From the NCBI GenBank assembly GCA_947632435.1, contig CANRPC010000001.1:1-64000 (forward strand): a stretch of DNA of 64,000 bases. Reading direction: 5' to 3'. Both the position numbers and the translations under genes were made by a program. This document shows, piece by piece, positions 53,927 through 62,847 of this stretch. The notes below the pieces were generated by a model. The model was not told the DNA's origin. It saw nothing but the letters and a program-made list of their open reading frames with translations, and made no database searches. Positions within the stretch are counted from its first letter, which is position 1, and each line of letters opens with the position of its first letter. Source of the DNA: an uncultured Bacilli bacterium (GTDB lineage Bacteria > Bacillota_I > Bacilli_A > RFN20 > CAG-449).

Positions 53927-54601
53927 GTGGTAAATATTATGCAATGCATTAAAGATAGTATTAAAAATATAAATATTGTTATTGGTTGTCCTATAGGATG
54001 TCCCTATTGCTATGCAAGAATGAATAATAATCGATTTCATGCTATAGATGATTTTAATAAACCTGAATTTTTTGAAAGCAAGTTAAAAATGTTAGATAAC
54101 AAAAAATATGGAGCTTTTCTATTAACAGGACAAAGCGATTTATCTAATTGGAATAATGAATGGTTAAATAAAGTGTTTAATAAAATGAAAGAAAATAAAG
54201 AAACACAATATATTTTCTTAACTAAAAAACCTGAAAACATTAAATTAAGTTCTACTCCTGATAATGGTTGGTTTGGTGTTACTATTACTTCCTCAAAAGA
54301 AAAATATAGAATAAATGAGCTTAGAAATAATATCAAAGCCAAGCATTATCATTTAACTTTTGAACCAATGTTTGATGATGTAGGAAAACTTGATTTAACT
54401 GATATATCTTGGATAGTTATAGGAACGGAAACGGGGAAAAGAAAAAATAAAGGAACTACTAAAAAAGAATGGATAGAAAATATCTTTAATCAAGCAAAAA
54501 AGAAAAATATCCCTGTATTCATGAAAGAAGATTTGCTGGGAATATTAAAAGAAGAAGAAATGATACAAGAATTTCCTAAAGAATTTATAGGTATAAAATG
54601 A
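53927..54601 (+). CDS. small radical SAM protein, DUF5131-like
   Basis: The 224-aa protein binds a 4Fe-4S cluster and SAM through CPIGCPYCYA (about 21-30). Downstream blocks are LLTGQSDLSNWNNEWLNKVFNKM, YIFLTKKPENI, GWFGVTITSSKEKYRINEL, HLTFEPMFDDVG and WIVIGTETGKRKNK...NIFNQAKKKNIPVFMKE. These match the DUF5131/phage Gp37-Gp68 family (TKR, FVSxEPLL and GxESG blocks). The substrate is unknown. The stop overlaps the start of the second radical SAM gene by four bases, which implies joint action. Confidence 0.85.
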   Translation: MVNIMQCIKDSIKNINIVIGCPIGCPYCYARMNNNRFHAIDDFNKPEFFESKLKMLDNKKYGAFLLTGQSDLSNWNNEWLNKVFNKMKENKETQYIFLTKKPENIKLSSTPDNGWFGVTITSSKEKYRINELRNNIKAKHYHLTFEPMFDDVGKLDLTDISWIVIGTETGKRKNKGTTKKEWIENIFNQAKKKNIPVFMKEDLLGILKEEEMIQEFPKEFIGIK

Positions 54602-55497
54602 TAGATTTGAAAAACGTAATAATAAACGAAAAGAAAGTAGATACAGTTTTAACTAAATCAAATTTACCAATTGCAGGATATTCAATAAATCCTTATGTTG
54701 GTTGTCCTTTTGGATGTAAATATTGTTATGCAACATTTATGAAAAGATTTACTAATCACAAAGAAGATTGGGGAACGTTTTTAGATGTTAAAATGTGGGA
54801 TAAAATAAAAAATCCTGAAAAGTATAATGGACAAACAATGATAATTGGATCAGTTACGGATGGGTATAACTATTTTGAAGGAAAATATAAAAGAACAAGA
54901 ACATTTTTAGAAGAAATGCAAGGTAGTGGAATCAATTTAATTATTACTACAAAATCAAATTTAGTAACTAGAGATATCGATTTAATAAAAACATATCCTA
55001 ATCCTTTAGTAGCGTGGTCAATCAATACTCTAAATGAAGATTTTAAAAATGATATGGATGATGCTCCGTCCATCAAATCAAGAATAAATGCTATTAAAAA
55101 GGTGCATGAAGCAGGTATAAGAACAGCATGTTTTATTTCACCAATATTTCCAGGATTAACCGATGTTTTTGAGATTATCGAAGAAATCAAAGATTTTTGT
55201 GATTATATATGGCTTGAAAACCTTAATTTAAGAGGTACATTCAAACCAACGATTATAAATTATATAAATGAAAAATATCCCAAATTAAAAGAACTATATA
55301 GTCAAATATACACTAAAAAGAATTTAACTTATTGGGAAGATTTAGATAAAAAAGTAGAAGAATATGCAAATAAAAATAGCTTTATGTATGTAATAGATGA
55401 AGAACCATTTTTAAAAAATCCTACAGGTAAACCTATTATTATCAATTATTTTTATCATGAAAAAATTAGGCAATCTTCAAAAACAAAAAGTAAATAA
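54598..55497 (+). CDS. second radical SAM protein (SplB-like/Rv2578c-like)
   Basis: The 299-aa enzyme has YVGCPFGCKYCYATFM (CxxxCxYC, about 34-49), GSVTDGYNYFEGKYKRTR, ITTKSNLVTRDIDLI, WSINTLNEDFKNDMDDAPSIKSRINAIKKVHEAGI and FISPIFPGLTD. It closely resembles SPL-like radical SAM proteins, although the UV-lesion lyase's C-terminal cysteine signature is not seen. A DNA or nucleotide modification role is possible given the deoxyribosyltransferase-like gene that follows. Strong coupling to the preceding gene. Confidence 0.85.
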   Translation: MIDLKNVIINEKKVDTVLTKSNLPIAGYSINPYVGCPFGCKYCYATFMKRFTNHKEDWGTFLDVKMWDKIKNPEKYNGQTMIIGSVTDGYNYFEGKYKRTRTFLEEMQGSGINLIITTKSNLVTRDIDLIKTYPNPLVAWSINTLNEDFKNDMDDAPSIKSRINAIKKVHEAGIRTACFISPIFPGLTDVFEIIEEIKDFCDYIWLENLNLRGTFKPTIINYINEKYPKLKELYSQIYTKKNLTYWEDLDKKVEEYANKNSFMYVIDEEPFLKNPTGKPIIINYFYHEKIRQSSKTKSK

Positions 55498-55524
55498 ATA
55501 ATAATTTAAAAGAAAGATATATAT

Positions 55525-55821
55525 ATGAAAGTAGTGACTTTATGTGGAAGCATGAAATTTGCAAAACAAATGCAAAAAATAGCTTTAGATCTTGAAGTAA
55601 ATAATGGTTATTGTGTTCTTATACCAATTTGTGAAAAAATAATTCAACTGAGTACTAAAGAAAAAGAAAAATTAACAAAAGCACATTTAAGAAAAATTTA
55701 TATTTCTGATGGAATATATGTCGTAAATATAGGTGGTTATATTGGAGAATCTGTTTTAAAAGAAATTGACTTTGCCAAAAAACATAATAAAAAAATTTTA
55801 TATCATGAAAAAATCAAATAG
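55525..55821 (+). CDS. nucleoside 2-deoxyribosyltransferase-like protein
   Basis: The 98-aa protein has a small Rossmann-like fold. It opens VVTLCGSMKFAKQMQKIALDLEVNNGYCVLIPI and ends IYISDGIYVVNIGGYIGESVLKEIDFAKKHNKKILYHE. The GS..F, D.iyVvN.ggYIGEs and E...A patterns match the nucleoside 2-deoxyribosyltransferase/DUF4406 group. It follows the radical SAM genes by 27 bases with an AAAGAAAG site. It may supply or hydrolyse a nucleotide used by them. Inference. Confidence 0.7.
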   Translation: MKVVTLCGSMKFAKQMQKIALDLEVNNGYCVLIPICEKIIQLSTKEKEKLTKAHLRKIYISDGIYVVNIGGYIGESVLKEIDFAKKHNKKILYHEKIK

Positions 55822-55925
55822 TCTTAAAAATAAGATTTTAATAAAGAAAATTTATTCACTTTTTTTAATGTCCATCAAGATTTAAGTATCTTATTCTTTC
55901 GCAAGGTCAGAAATCAAAAAATAAA

Positions 55926-56007
55926 AAATTCGCGCTTTAATAAATTGCATTAAAGCATGTTATAATGAGTTGTCGACAATTTGTCGACAACTGAAACTTA
56001 CACGCAT
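55926..56007 (+). pseudogene. fragment of a Bro-N/Fic gene
   Basis: ATTCGCGCTTTAATAAATTG...GCATTAAAGC...TAATGAGTTGTCG.CAATTTGTCGACAACTGAAACT follows the coding sequence 59990-60073 of the intact Fic gene nearly base for base, but with stops. The rest of 55822-56119 shows only decayed sequence around it. I see no gene. Confidence 0.65.
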
Positions 56008-56119
56008 AATAAATAATTTAAGCAAAAATAAACCGAAAATATTATCATTTATTTACAATTGATTTTTATTTATTTTATTGAATGAATTTGCTTTGATATT
56101 TTGTATGTTTTTTCTAATT

Positions 56120-56704
56120 TTATAACAAATAAAATATGCAACCTAATCCCCCAGAAATTATCAAAAGTAATATCGGAGAAAAATATTTTTTGCGAATAAG
56201 GTAAAACAATATGGAAACGGCGAAGATAATTCCAAATATAATTAAAGATTTCCAATCAAATGATATGGAACTATTAATGGTTTGTAAATTAAAAATTATC
56301 TTTAAGAATAGTATAACAGATGTAGCTAGAACAAGACTTGTAATCGCAGGACGAATCCCATTCAGTGTAGCTTGTACACCTGCAAATTTAAAAAATTTTT
56401 TTAATAAAGCTGCAATTAATATGATGATAATTAATGATGGAAGAACAACACCAATGGTAGCGACAAATGCTCCTAAAAAACCGCCCTTAGATGAACCGAT
56501 AAAGGTTGCTATATTCACTGCAATCGGTCCAGGTGAACTTTCTGCAACAGCAATAAAATTGATTAACTCTTCTTCTGTAAGCCATGTGTTTGATAAAACT
56601 TCATCGCGAATTAGTGATATCATTCCGTATCCACCACCAAATGAAAGAGCACCAATTTTTAAAAAAACAAGAAATAATTTAAGATAAATCATTTTTTTCA
56701 TCAT
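56120..56704 (-). CDS. chromate transporter ChrA-type half (second)
   Basis: The 194-aa CHR-domain protein has LFLVFLKIGALSFGGGYGMISLIRDEVL, then WLTEEELINFIAVAESSPGPIAVNIATFIG, and about five helices. Short ChrA proteins work as pairs, and the other half is immediately upstream (26-base overlap). They exchange chromate/sulphate-like anions. The real substrate here is not known. It ends the lgt-chr-chr operon. Confidence 0.88.
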   Translation of the reverse strand: MMKKMIYLKLFLVFLKIGALSFGGGYGMISLIRDEVLSNTWLTEEELINFIAVAESSPGPIAVNIATFIGSSKGGFLGAFVATIGVVLPSLIIIILIAALLKKFFKFAGVQATLNGIRPAITSLVLATSVILFLKIIFNLQTINSSISFDWKSLIIFGIIFAVSILFYLIRKKYFSPILLLIISGGLGCIFYLL

Positions 56705-57281
56705 CCTTTTTGAAATTTTTTATTTTATTTATAAGGAAAATCATAAGTCCAATGCTAGCACTTATTAAAATGTAAAATATTGAAGAAAAGTTAACGGCAA
56801 ATATAGAAAACAAAATCATGCAGATAAATGTAGCAATTACAATGAAAATATTTGTAATAGTTTTTGGTAATTTAATTAGCATTTTGATTCCTGATGAGAG
56901 AATTAAAAAAATGACACCAACTTGAATTCCTTTAAAAGCTGCTGCGACCCATTTGATTTTTAAAAAGGCATCGAAAAATAGTGAAATTAAATATATGATT
57001 ACAAAGGAAGGAATACATACACCAACTGTTGAAACAACTGAACCTAATATGCCACCTTGTTTGTATCCAATAAATGTTGCTGAATTAATTGCAATCGGTC
57101 CTGGTGTAGATTCTGCAATTGCTATCATATCTGAAAATTCGTTATTATCTATCCAATGTCGTTTGCTTACAAACTCATTTTCAAGCAAGGCAATCATTGC
57201 GTAACCACCTCCGAAAGTGAATAAACCGATTTTCATCATAATAAAAAATAATTTAAGTAGTTTTTTTATTTTTTCTTTCAT
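56679..57281 (-). CDS. chromate transporter ChrA-type half (first)
   Basis: The 200-aa protein has LFFIMMKIGLFTFGGGYAMIALLENEFVSKRHWIDNNEFSDMIAIAESTPGPIAINSATFIGYKQGG, the standard first CHR block, followed by helices. The C-terminus is basic (KIKNFKKDDEKND). It overlaps lgt by 29 bases (start ATG with AGGAATTTAT ahead). With its neighbour it forms a typical antiparallel two-chain transporter. Confidence 0.88.
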   Translation of the reverse strand: MKEKIKKLLKLFFIMMKIGLFTFGGGYAMIALLENEFVSKRHWIDNNEFSDMIAIAESTPGPIAINSATFIGYKQGGILGSVVSTVGVCIPSFVIIYLISLFFDAFLKIKWVAAAFKGIQVGVIFLILSSGIKMLIKLPKTITNIFIVIATFICMILFSIFAVNFSSIFYILISASIGLMIFLINKIKNFKKDDEKNDLS

Positions 57282-58011
57282 ATAAATTCCTCAATATAAA
57301 ATAACTTCCGATGCCTACGATTACCATAATAATCGACCAAAACTGTGATGGTGATATGCCAATGATAAATTGTCCTCTATCATCACCACGCAAAAATTCA
57401 ATAAAAAAGCGGAACACTCCATAAAAAATCAAATATAGGCTCATATTATAGCGAAAATGTTTTCTTAATAGTAAGTAGGAAAATAGAGCAAACAAGAAGA
57501 ACAAGAACGCCGCTTCGAATAATTGTGTTGGATATACGGGATTAGGCAAATTAGGAAATTTAACGCCCCAAAAGGAATTTGTTTCTTTACCATAGCAACA
57601 TCCTGCAAAAAAACAACCGATGCGTCCAAATGCGTGAGCTATTGTTATGCAACATGGAAAAATTGAAATAACATCCAAAAGTTTTGTGTTATATTTTTTT
57701 AAGAAGATAGCATACACAATCATAAAACAACAGACTCCGCCTATTAAACCACCTATAAATGTCATACCACTTCCAAAATGAAAGCCAGCTTGTGGATCTT
57801 GAATAAAATTGTAAGTCGCTTGAAATAACATTGCTGTTAAAAAGCCAATCAAAATAGAAAAAATCCCGTTGTTAAATAAGAAATCTAGAAATTGTTGTTC
57901 TACATTTTGCTTTTTTGCATAAAAATATAAAACAAAAAACGCTACAATTAAGCCTAGTCCAATCATAAGACCATACAAATGTACAAATCCAAATATTGCT
58001 TCTGGAAACAT
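57253..58011 (-). CDS. lgt: prolipoprotein diacylglyceryl transferase
   Basis: Lgt transfers diacylglycerol to the lipobox cysteine of prolipoproteins. I start at MFPEAIFGFVHLYGLMIGLGLIVAFF because a GGAGAGTGG site lies before it. The 45 extra residues of the track are implausible. The Lgt signature is GRIGCFFAGCCYGKET (about 115-130), with FFIEFLRGDDRG near the end and six or seven helices. At about 252 aa it is normal. It probably serves the lipoproteins found further right in the window. Operon with the chromate-transporter pair. Divergent from the LysR gene. Confidence 0.92.
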   Translation of the reverse strand: MFPEAIFGFVHLYGLMIGLGLIVAFFVLYFYAKKQNVEQQFLDFLFNNGIFSILIGFLTAMLFQATYNFIQDPQAGFHFGSGMTFIGGLIGGVCCFMIVYAIFLKKYNTKLLDVISIFPCCITIAHAFGRIGCFFAGCCYGKETNSFWGVKFPNLPNPVYPTQLFEAAFLFFLFALFSYLLLRKHFRYNMSLYLIFYGVFRFFIEFLRGDDRGQFIIGISPSQFWSIIMVIVGIGSYFILRNLYERKNKKTT

Positions 58012-58118
58012 AAATTTTACCACTCTCCATATATGTTTATCGCTACTTATTATATTATTTGACATAATATAAGTAAAATAGTATAATCTTATAATGTTTA
58101 TAAGCAAAGGATTATGAT
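58012..58118. promoter_or_regulatory. lgt-LysR divergent promoter region
   Basis: This 107-base AT-rich interval has TATAAT-like hexamers on the right-hand side (AGTATAATCTTATAATG). It is the natural place for LysR binding and control of the lgt-chr operon. No single clear operator can be picked out. Confidence 0.45.
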
Positions 58119-58997
58119 ATGACAATACGACATTTGAAAACATTTATAGCTGTTTGTGATTATGGTGGTATTACTAAAGCTGCTGCAGCACTGCACGTTG
58201 CTCAGCCAGCAGTTAGTCAAACTATTGCGGAAATTGAAAAATATTATGATGTTATTCTTTTCAAAAGAATAAATCAAAGACTAATATTAACTGATTATGG
58301 AAAAGAATTACTTCTTAAAGCAAAAGAAACTATAGCATCTTTTGATGAATTTGAAACTTTTGCTTTGGAATATAAAGATTATGCAAAATTAGAAATTGGC
58401 TCGTCTCTTACAATAGGTAAATTATATATACCAGAAATAGTAAATAAGTTGAAAAAACAAATTCCACAAATTCAATTATCAATTATCATTGACCAAACAT
58501 TTCAAATTGAAGAAAGACTTGTAAATGGGAATCTCGACTTTGCCATTGTAGAGGGTAACATTAAATCAAAATCACTTATATCTCAAGGAATTGCTCATGA
58601 TCGTCTAATTGCCGTAGCATCTATTAATTATAAAATTGCTGAAAAGGTATCTCTTAAAGAATTAATCAGTCATCCTTTGATTTTACGAGAGAATGGAAGT
58701 GCATCAAGAGAATCATTGAACGGAGTTTTAACTTCACATTGTCTAAATGTTGTTCCTATGATAGAGTCTTCAAGTAATCAAGCGATTATATCTTGTGCAG
58801 CAAGTGGAATAGGCATTGCTGTTCTTCCTCAAAAATTGGTTGATTCCTATATCGCAAAAAATATACTAAAAGCCATCAAAATAATTGATTGTGATTTTGA
58901 ACGTGAATATAAAATTGTCTATCATAAAAACAAGCGACTGAATGATCTGCAACAACAAGCACTTTCTATTTGCAAAAATGTAATAATGAATATTTAA
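58119..58997 (+). CDS. LysR-family transcriptional regulator
   Basis: The 292-aa protein has an N-terminal winged HTH (TIRHLKTFIAVCDYGGITKAAAALHVAQPAVSQTIAEIEKYYDVILFKR) and a typical two-lobed effector domain beginning EIGSSLTIGKLYIPEI. AAAGGATTATG precedes the ATG. The probable target is the adjacent divergent lgt-chromate-transporter operon, as usual for LysR genes. The ligand is unknown. Confidence 0.92.
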   Translation: MTIRHLKTFIAVCDYGGITKAAAALHVAQPAVSQTIAEIEKYYDVILFKRINQRLILTDYGKELLLKAKETIASFDEFETFALEYKDYAKLEIGSSLTIGKLYIPEIVNKLKKQIPQIQLSIIIDQTFQIEERLVNGNLDFAIVEGNIKSKSLISQGIAHDRLIAVASINYKIAEKVSLKELISHPLILRENGSASRESLNGVLTSHCLNVVPMIESSSNQAIISCAASGIGIAVLPQKLVDSYIAKNILKAIKIIDCDFEREYKIVYHKNKRLNDLQQQALSICKNVIMNI

Positions 58998-59161
58998 ATT
59001 AGAGTACTAAAAATAAAGATTGTTTGTAATTAGTTCATTTGCGTACATTGTATTAAAAAGTTACACTTCTACCACTTGTCAATGGCAAAATGATTTCATA
59101 GCAATTTGTTTTATTCGATATCTATAACATTAAAATTTATAATAAAAAGTGAGGTGATAAA

Positions 59162-59458
59162 ATGGCTACAACAAAAGAATATAGAGATTTTATATTAGAA
59201 CAACTAAACATACTTGATAATATTACTTGTAAATTAATGATGGGAGAATATTTACTTTATTACAATAATATTTTATTTGGTGGCATATATGATAATAGAT
59301 TGCTTGTTAAGATAGTTGAAAGTAATAAAAAATACAATATGCAAGAATCAATTCCTTATGAAAGTGCTAAACCTATGTATTTAGTTGATGAAGTAGATAA
59401 TAAAGAATTATTAAAAGATATAATATTAGATACTTACAATGATTTAATTAAAAAGTAA
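59162..59458 (+). CDS. TfoX N-terminal-domain protein
   Basis: The 98-aa protein (YRDFILEQLNILDNITCKLMMGEYLLYYNNILFGGIYDNRLLVKIVESN ... PYESAKPMYLVDEVDNKELL) has the arrangement of stand-alone TfoX/Sxy N-terminal domains: the MFGgyglY.ng..fg.i.d..l..K pattern, here KLMMGEYLLYYNN. GAGGTGATAA site. In most Bacillota these short versions have no proven competence role. The bases before it (58998-59161) hold no gene. Confidence 0.75.
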   Translation: MATTKEYRDFILEQLNILDNITCKLMMGEYLLYYNNILFGGIYDNRLLVKIVESNKKYNMQESIPYESAKPMYLVDEVDNKELLKDIILDTYNDLIKK

Positions 59459-59494
59459 ACAAATTCCTTATTCATACGACTTTGCTAAATTCGT

Positions 59495-59655
59495 AAATCA
59501 CTGGCTTATAATTTTCTATTGTTTTATTTTCTAAGTAAATGTGATAAAATATAATAAATTTGAAATGAATGACAAACGTGATTCATCTTTTTTTGAAAGT
59601 TGTTTTATTTGTGGTTCTGAATGTAGAAAAGTAAGAATTGGAACAGACGATTACT
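59495..59655 (+). pseudogene. ghost copy of the defence operon promoter and DndC-like N-terminus
   Basis: AAATCACTGGCTTATAATTTT ... AAGTAAATGTGATAAAATATAATAAA repeats the promoter region at 10194-10260. After a deletion, ATTCATCTTTTTTTGAAAGTTG ... GGTTCTGAATGTAGAAAAGTA repeats 10408-10470, which encodes SPLFSNSCPICGSECRKVG. The matching ends near 59655. No full frame remains. The stretch from there to the Fic gene (59656-59870) shows no other gene. Confidence 0.8.
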
Positions 59656-59810
59656 GAAAACAAGCATGAATTATGAAATATATGTTAAATGTATATCGAG
59701 TTTTGCTAACACGCTTATGCACCAAAATTGTAATCTGCGTCCCCTAGTGGAATGCAAATAGAACAATCGCATTTTTGGTAAGACAGTACTTGTTTTCTTG
59801 AATATTACGA

Positions 59811-59839
59811 TTGACATCTATCAATTATAATTATAGATG
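59811..59839 (+). promoter_or_regulatory. promoter of the Bro-N/Fic gene
   Basis: A perfect TTGACA at 59811-59816 is followed by TATAGA at 59832 (15-bp spacer) or TAGATG at 59834 (17 bp), about 35 bases before the ATG. Confidence 0.5.
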
Positions 59840-59870
59840 AAATATATATTTAATGTTTTTTGGAGGCGTT

Positions 59871-60722
59871 ATGATCAAGACATCTATTCGATTTTTTGAA
59901 GATATTCCAGTAAGAGCTATTTGGAGTGATGATGATTCTAAATGGTGGTTTTGCGCTGTCGACATAGTCGAAGCGCTCACAAAAAGTAAAAATCCGCGCT
60001 CATATTGGAATACATTAAAGCGTCGTCATAATGAGTTGTCGTCAATTTGTCGACAACTGAAACTCACGGCTAGGGATAGAAAATCATATTTTACCGATGT
60101 GGTAGATGCAACTGGCGTCAATACAGTCGTTTCATTTATATCCGCGAGAAACCGCGAAAATTTTGTCCGTTGGCTTTCGGGCATGGGCAACACCATTGAT
60201 GAAAAGAGCAGACTAAAAGCATACGAATTGTTTGAAAGCGGCATGATTGGTGAGATAGAGGTCGGAACAGTTAAAGGATTACAACAAATTCACGGCTACA
60301 TCTTTGGTGGGTTATTTGACTTTGCTGGACAGATTCGTGGTTTGAATATTGCTAAAGGTGATTTTATCTTTGCACCAGCAATGTATCTTAGGGAAAATCT
60401 TACACTCATCGAGAAAATGCCTGAATGCACTATTGAAGAGATTGTTAAAAAATATGTTGAAATGAACATCGCTCATCCATTTATGGAAGGAAATGGTCGT
60501 AGTACACGCATATGGCTTGATCTCATTTTGAAGAAAAACTTACATAAATGTGTCGATTGGAGCAAAATTGACAAGCGTGCTTATCTCGAAGCTATGCAAA
60601 AAAGTCCTGTTGATGCATCGGATATTTTCAAACTTATTGAAGGTGCGTTGACAGATAAAATCAACGACCGTGAACTATTTATGAAAGGTATAGACTATTC
60701 CTATTATTATGAAGAGGAATAA
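59871..60722 (+). CDS. Bro-N/Fic fusion protein
   Basis: ATG 59871 follows TTGGAGGCG. The upstream ATG of the track has no site. Residues 1-110 form a Bro-N/KilA-like DNA-binding domain ([47 protein letters not shown]). Residues 130-230 form a Fic domain with the complete AMPylation loop [12 protein letters not shown]. No inhibitory (S/T)xxxE(G/N) helix is obvious to me. Fic enzymes transfer AMP or other groups to target proteins and often act as toxins or effectors. Codon use and GC are visibly unlike the neighbours (CGC, GTC, CGT codons), suggesting horizontal transfer. No partner antitoxin ORF is seen. Confidence 0.85.
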   Translation: MIKTSIRFFEDIPVRAIWSDDDSKWWFCAVDIVEALTKSKNPRSYWNTLKRRHNELSSICRQLKLTARDRKSYFTDVVDATGVNTVVSFISARNRENFVRWLSGMGNTIDEKSRLKAYELFESGMIGEIEVGTVKGLQQIHGYIFGGLFDFAGQIRGLNIAKGDFIFAPAMYLRENLTLIEKMPECTIEEIVKKYVEMNIAHPFMEGNGRSTRIWLDLILKKNLHKCVDWSKIDKRAYLEAMQKSPVDASDIFKLIEGALTDKINDRELFMKGIDYSYYYEEE

Positions 60723-61161
60723 TTTTAATCGTGACATCTAGAATTTGAAAGATGAGATTAATGACAATAGATAATAAAAAATTTATTAATGCGTAAAAAC
60801 TTTAATAGTTTTAGATTTTTTTCGATATGAAAGAAAAAATCTTTTAATCATAATAATTTTTGCATTAATTTTAACATGTTGAGCTTTATTTAATGATTTT
60901 TAGTTCATATTATGTAAATGAAATTAAAAATTTATTAATGTTTCATTAGTTAAAATATTATCTAGTACAAGAAGATGTTAAAAATCTACTATTTTAAAAA
61001 AAGTGTATATTGAAAATTGCCATAATACTTGTTATGATTTTGTTAGAAAAAGTAGAAATTAATAATGATTTTCTTATAAAGATAAAGTTTATTCTTTCCT
61101 TAAATTTATTGAAAAATGTATGCAAAAACAATATCAAATATATTAACTACAAAGGAGAAAC
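60723..61161. other. gene-free AT-rich stretch
   Basis: These 439 bases show no ORF with a ribosome site and no strong hairpin. Short imperfect repeats such as AAAAATTTATTAATG (60778 and 60928 areas) occur, and the AAAGGAG of the next gene is at its end. Confidence 0.5.
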
Positions 61162-61800
61162 ATGATGAATTATATTTTTGAAAAAATTGTAGTAAAAACA
61201 CCAGAAGAATTTTATCAAAGAGTTGAAATGGGATATTATTTTATTAATATTACAATTGATAAAAGCAAAGAGAAAAATTTGTTTAAATTTTTTGAAACAA
61301 AATTAGATAGCGTAGTTGCACAGCATTGTTTAGCAAATTGTTATTATTATGGAAAAGGTGGAGTTAGCAAAGATTATTATAAAGCTTTTTATTGGTGGAA
61401 TAAAGCTGCGCAAAGAAATTATGCTCCTGCTCAATATCAATTAGGAATTTGTTATACATGGGCAAGAGGAGTAAATAAAGATGATTCTGCAGCATTTTAT
61501 TGGTATTTAAATGCTGCAAATCAAGGTTTTGTTTTTGCTCAAGGTAGTTTAGGATATTGTTATTATATTGGTGAAGGTGTGAAAGAAGATCATAAAATGG
61601 CAGTTTATTGGTTTACAAAAGCAGCAGAACAAGGTTATGGATATTCTCAATATCAACTCGCAGTTTGTTATAAAAATGGTCAAGGTGTTGCAAAAAATCA
61701 TAAAATTGCTTATGAATGGTATTTAAAAGCTGCTAAAAAAGGTAATATTGAAGCTCAAAAAAAAGTAGAAGAATATAAAAGAAAAGGTTACTTTGATTAA
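61162..61800 (+). CDS. Sel1-repeat protein
   Basis: The 212-aa protein consists of about four Sel1-like (tetratricopeptide-related) repeats after a 50-residue N-terminus: AQHCLANCYYYGKGGVSKDYYKAFYWWNKAAQRN, AQYQLGICYTWARGVNKDDSAAFYWYLNAANQG, AQGSLGYCYYIGEGVKEDHKMAVYWFTKAAEQG, SQYQLAVCYKNGQGVAKNHKIAYEWYLKAAKKG. These alpha-solenoids mediate protein contacts. There is no signal peptide, so it acts in the cytoplasm. AAAGGAGAAAC site. It may start at either of two adjacent ATGs. The partner is unknown. Confidence 0.9.
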   Translation: MMNYIFEKIVVKTPEEFYQRVEMGYYFINITIDKSKEKNLFKFFETKLDSVVAQHCLANCYYYGKGGVSKDYYKAFYWWNKAAQRNYAPAQYQLGICYTWARGVNKDDSAAFYWYLNAANQGFVFAQGSLGYCYYIGEGVKEDHKMAVYWFTKAAEQGYGYSQYQLAVCYKNGQGVAKNHKIAYEWYLKAAKKGNIEAQKKVEEYKRKGYFD

Positions 61801-61932
61801 TATTGATATCCCTAAAGGTAATTAAAATTTCCACAAGTGTACACTTATCTAATTTTAAAATTAAGGAAAAAATAAATTAATGTTATAAAGATTTTATTTT
61901 ACTAATATTAATTTACACATGGAGAATTAAGT

Positions 61933-62637
61933 ATGGTTAAAAAATTTGCTCTATTAACATTTTCTTGCATTTCAGTATTAGTTTTAAGTTCATGTTCAGT
62001 AAAAGTAACAGGAATTAATAACTATCAAAGAATGTATACAGTTGTAAATGAATGGAACAAACAAACAGATTCTTCTCATCGAAAAGATAATCTTTTTGGT
62101 TTTGGAGAATATTTATATAATTCTTATTTAATTTTATTTCCTAGAGAAACTCCTACAAAATTAACTGATTTTTATTTTAAATGGAGTGCTATGATTGATG
62201 TTGATCTTTTTGCTGTTTACTTTACATGTCAATTAGATGAAACAAATTATGTTAACTTTATAAATGGATTAAATAATTTTAGTTTTTCTTTTGAAGAAAA
62301 TACAACTTACCTACTTTATGATAATGAACACTTTGATTATCCAGCATATATCTTGCAATGGATGAATCCAACAGAAAAATGGGAAGTCTATGAATATATT
62401 CTTCTAGATGAAAAAAATCATACATTTATTTTCGTTTATAATACTCTTGGTGGACTTGATGATATTGTCAAATACGCTTCATATAATGTAGAACCTAATT
62501 GTAATCAAGAAGATGTTATTGATGATGAATTAAAAAATGTTGTTGCATCTAATTCTTACGATGGCTTTTCAATATATTTATTCAAAAATTCCACAAATCA
62601 AATATATGACAATTCTTTTTTGTCTTATTTATTTTAA
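61933..62637 (+). CDS. lipoprotein of unknown function
   Basis: The signal peptide with lipobox (KKFALLTFSCISVLVLSSC) would be processed by Lgt and signal peptidase II. The mature 210-aa domain (YQRMYTVVNEWNKQTDSSHRKDN ... FPRETPTKLTDFYFKWSAMIDVDLFAVYFTCQLDETNYVNFINGL) is rich in aromatic residues and shows no catalytic motif. GGAGAATTAAGT site. A small repeat-free gap precedes it. It neighbours a second lipoprotein in the same direction. No family is recognised. Confidence 0.75.
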   Translation: MVKKFALLTFSCISVLVLSSCSVKVTGINNYQRMYTVVNEWNKQTDSSHRKDNLFGFGEYLYNSYLILFPRETPTKLTDFYFKWSAMIDVDLFAVYFTCQLDETNYVNFINGLNNFSFSFEENTTYLLYDNEHFDYPAYILQWMNPTEKWEVYEYILLDEKNHTFIFVYNTLGGLDDIVKYASYNVEPNCNQEDVIDDELKNVVASNSYDGFSIYLFKNSTNQIYDNSFLSYLF

Positions 62638-62775
62638 CCATGAAAGATTTATCATTGAACAAATACATTTAAACAAAATAATGATATAGAAACTAAAATA
62701 TAAAAATTGAAAGTTTTGATTAAATAATTTTCATAAAAGAAGCATTTTGTCTTACTTTATGGCATATTTTGCAAT

Positions 62776-62836
62776 TTGACATATTATTATAAATTTAATA
62801 TAGTAATTTTAAGGAAACAGTTTTTTTAAACTGTTT
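62776..62836 (+). promoter_or_regulatory. promoter and 5' stem-loop of the GH81-like gene
   Basis: TTGACA at 62776-62781, a 17-bp spacer and TATAGT at 62799-62804 form a good promoter. The transcript would start near 62811 and carry the perfect hairpin AAACAGTTT-TTTT-AAACTGTTT (62815-62836) almost at its 5' end, which could stabilise the message. Confidence 0.7.
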
Positions 62837-62847
62837 AGGTATTTAAA

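Noticed and set aside
59495-60722. Prophage remnant around the Bro-N/Fic gene
   Set aside because: No phage structural, lysis or integrase genes are nearby. Bro-N alone is not enough.
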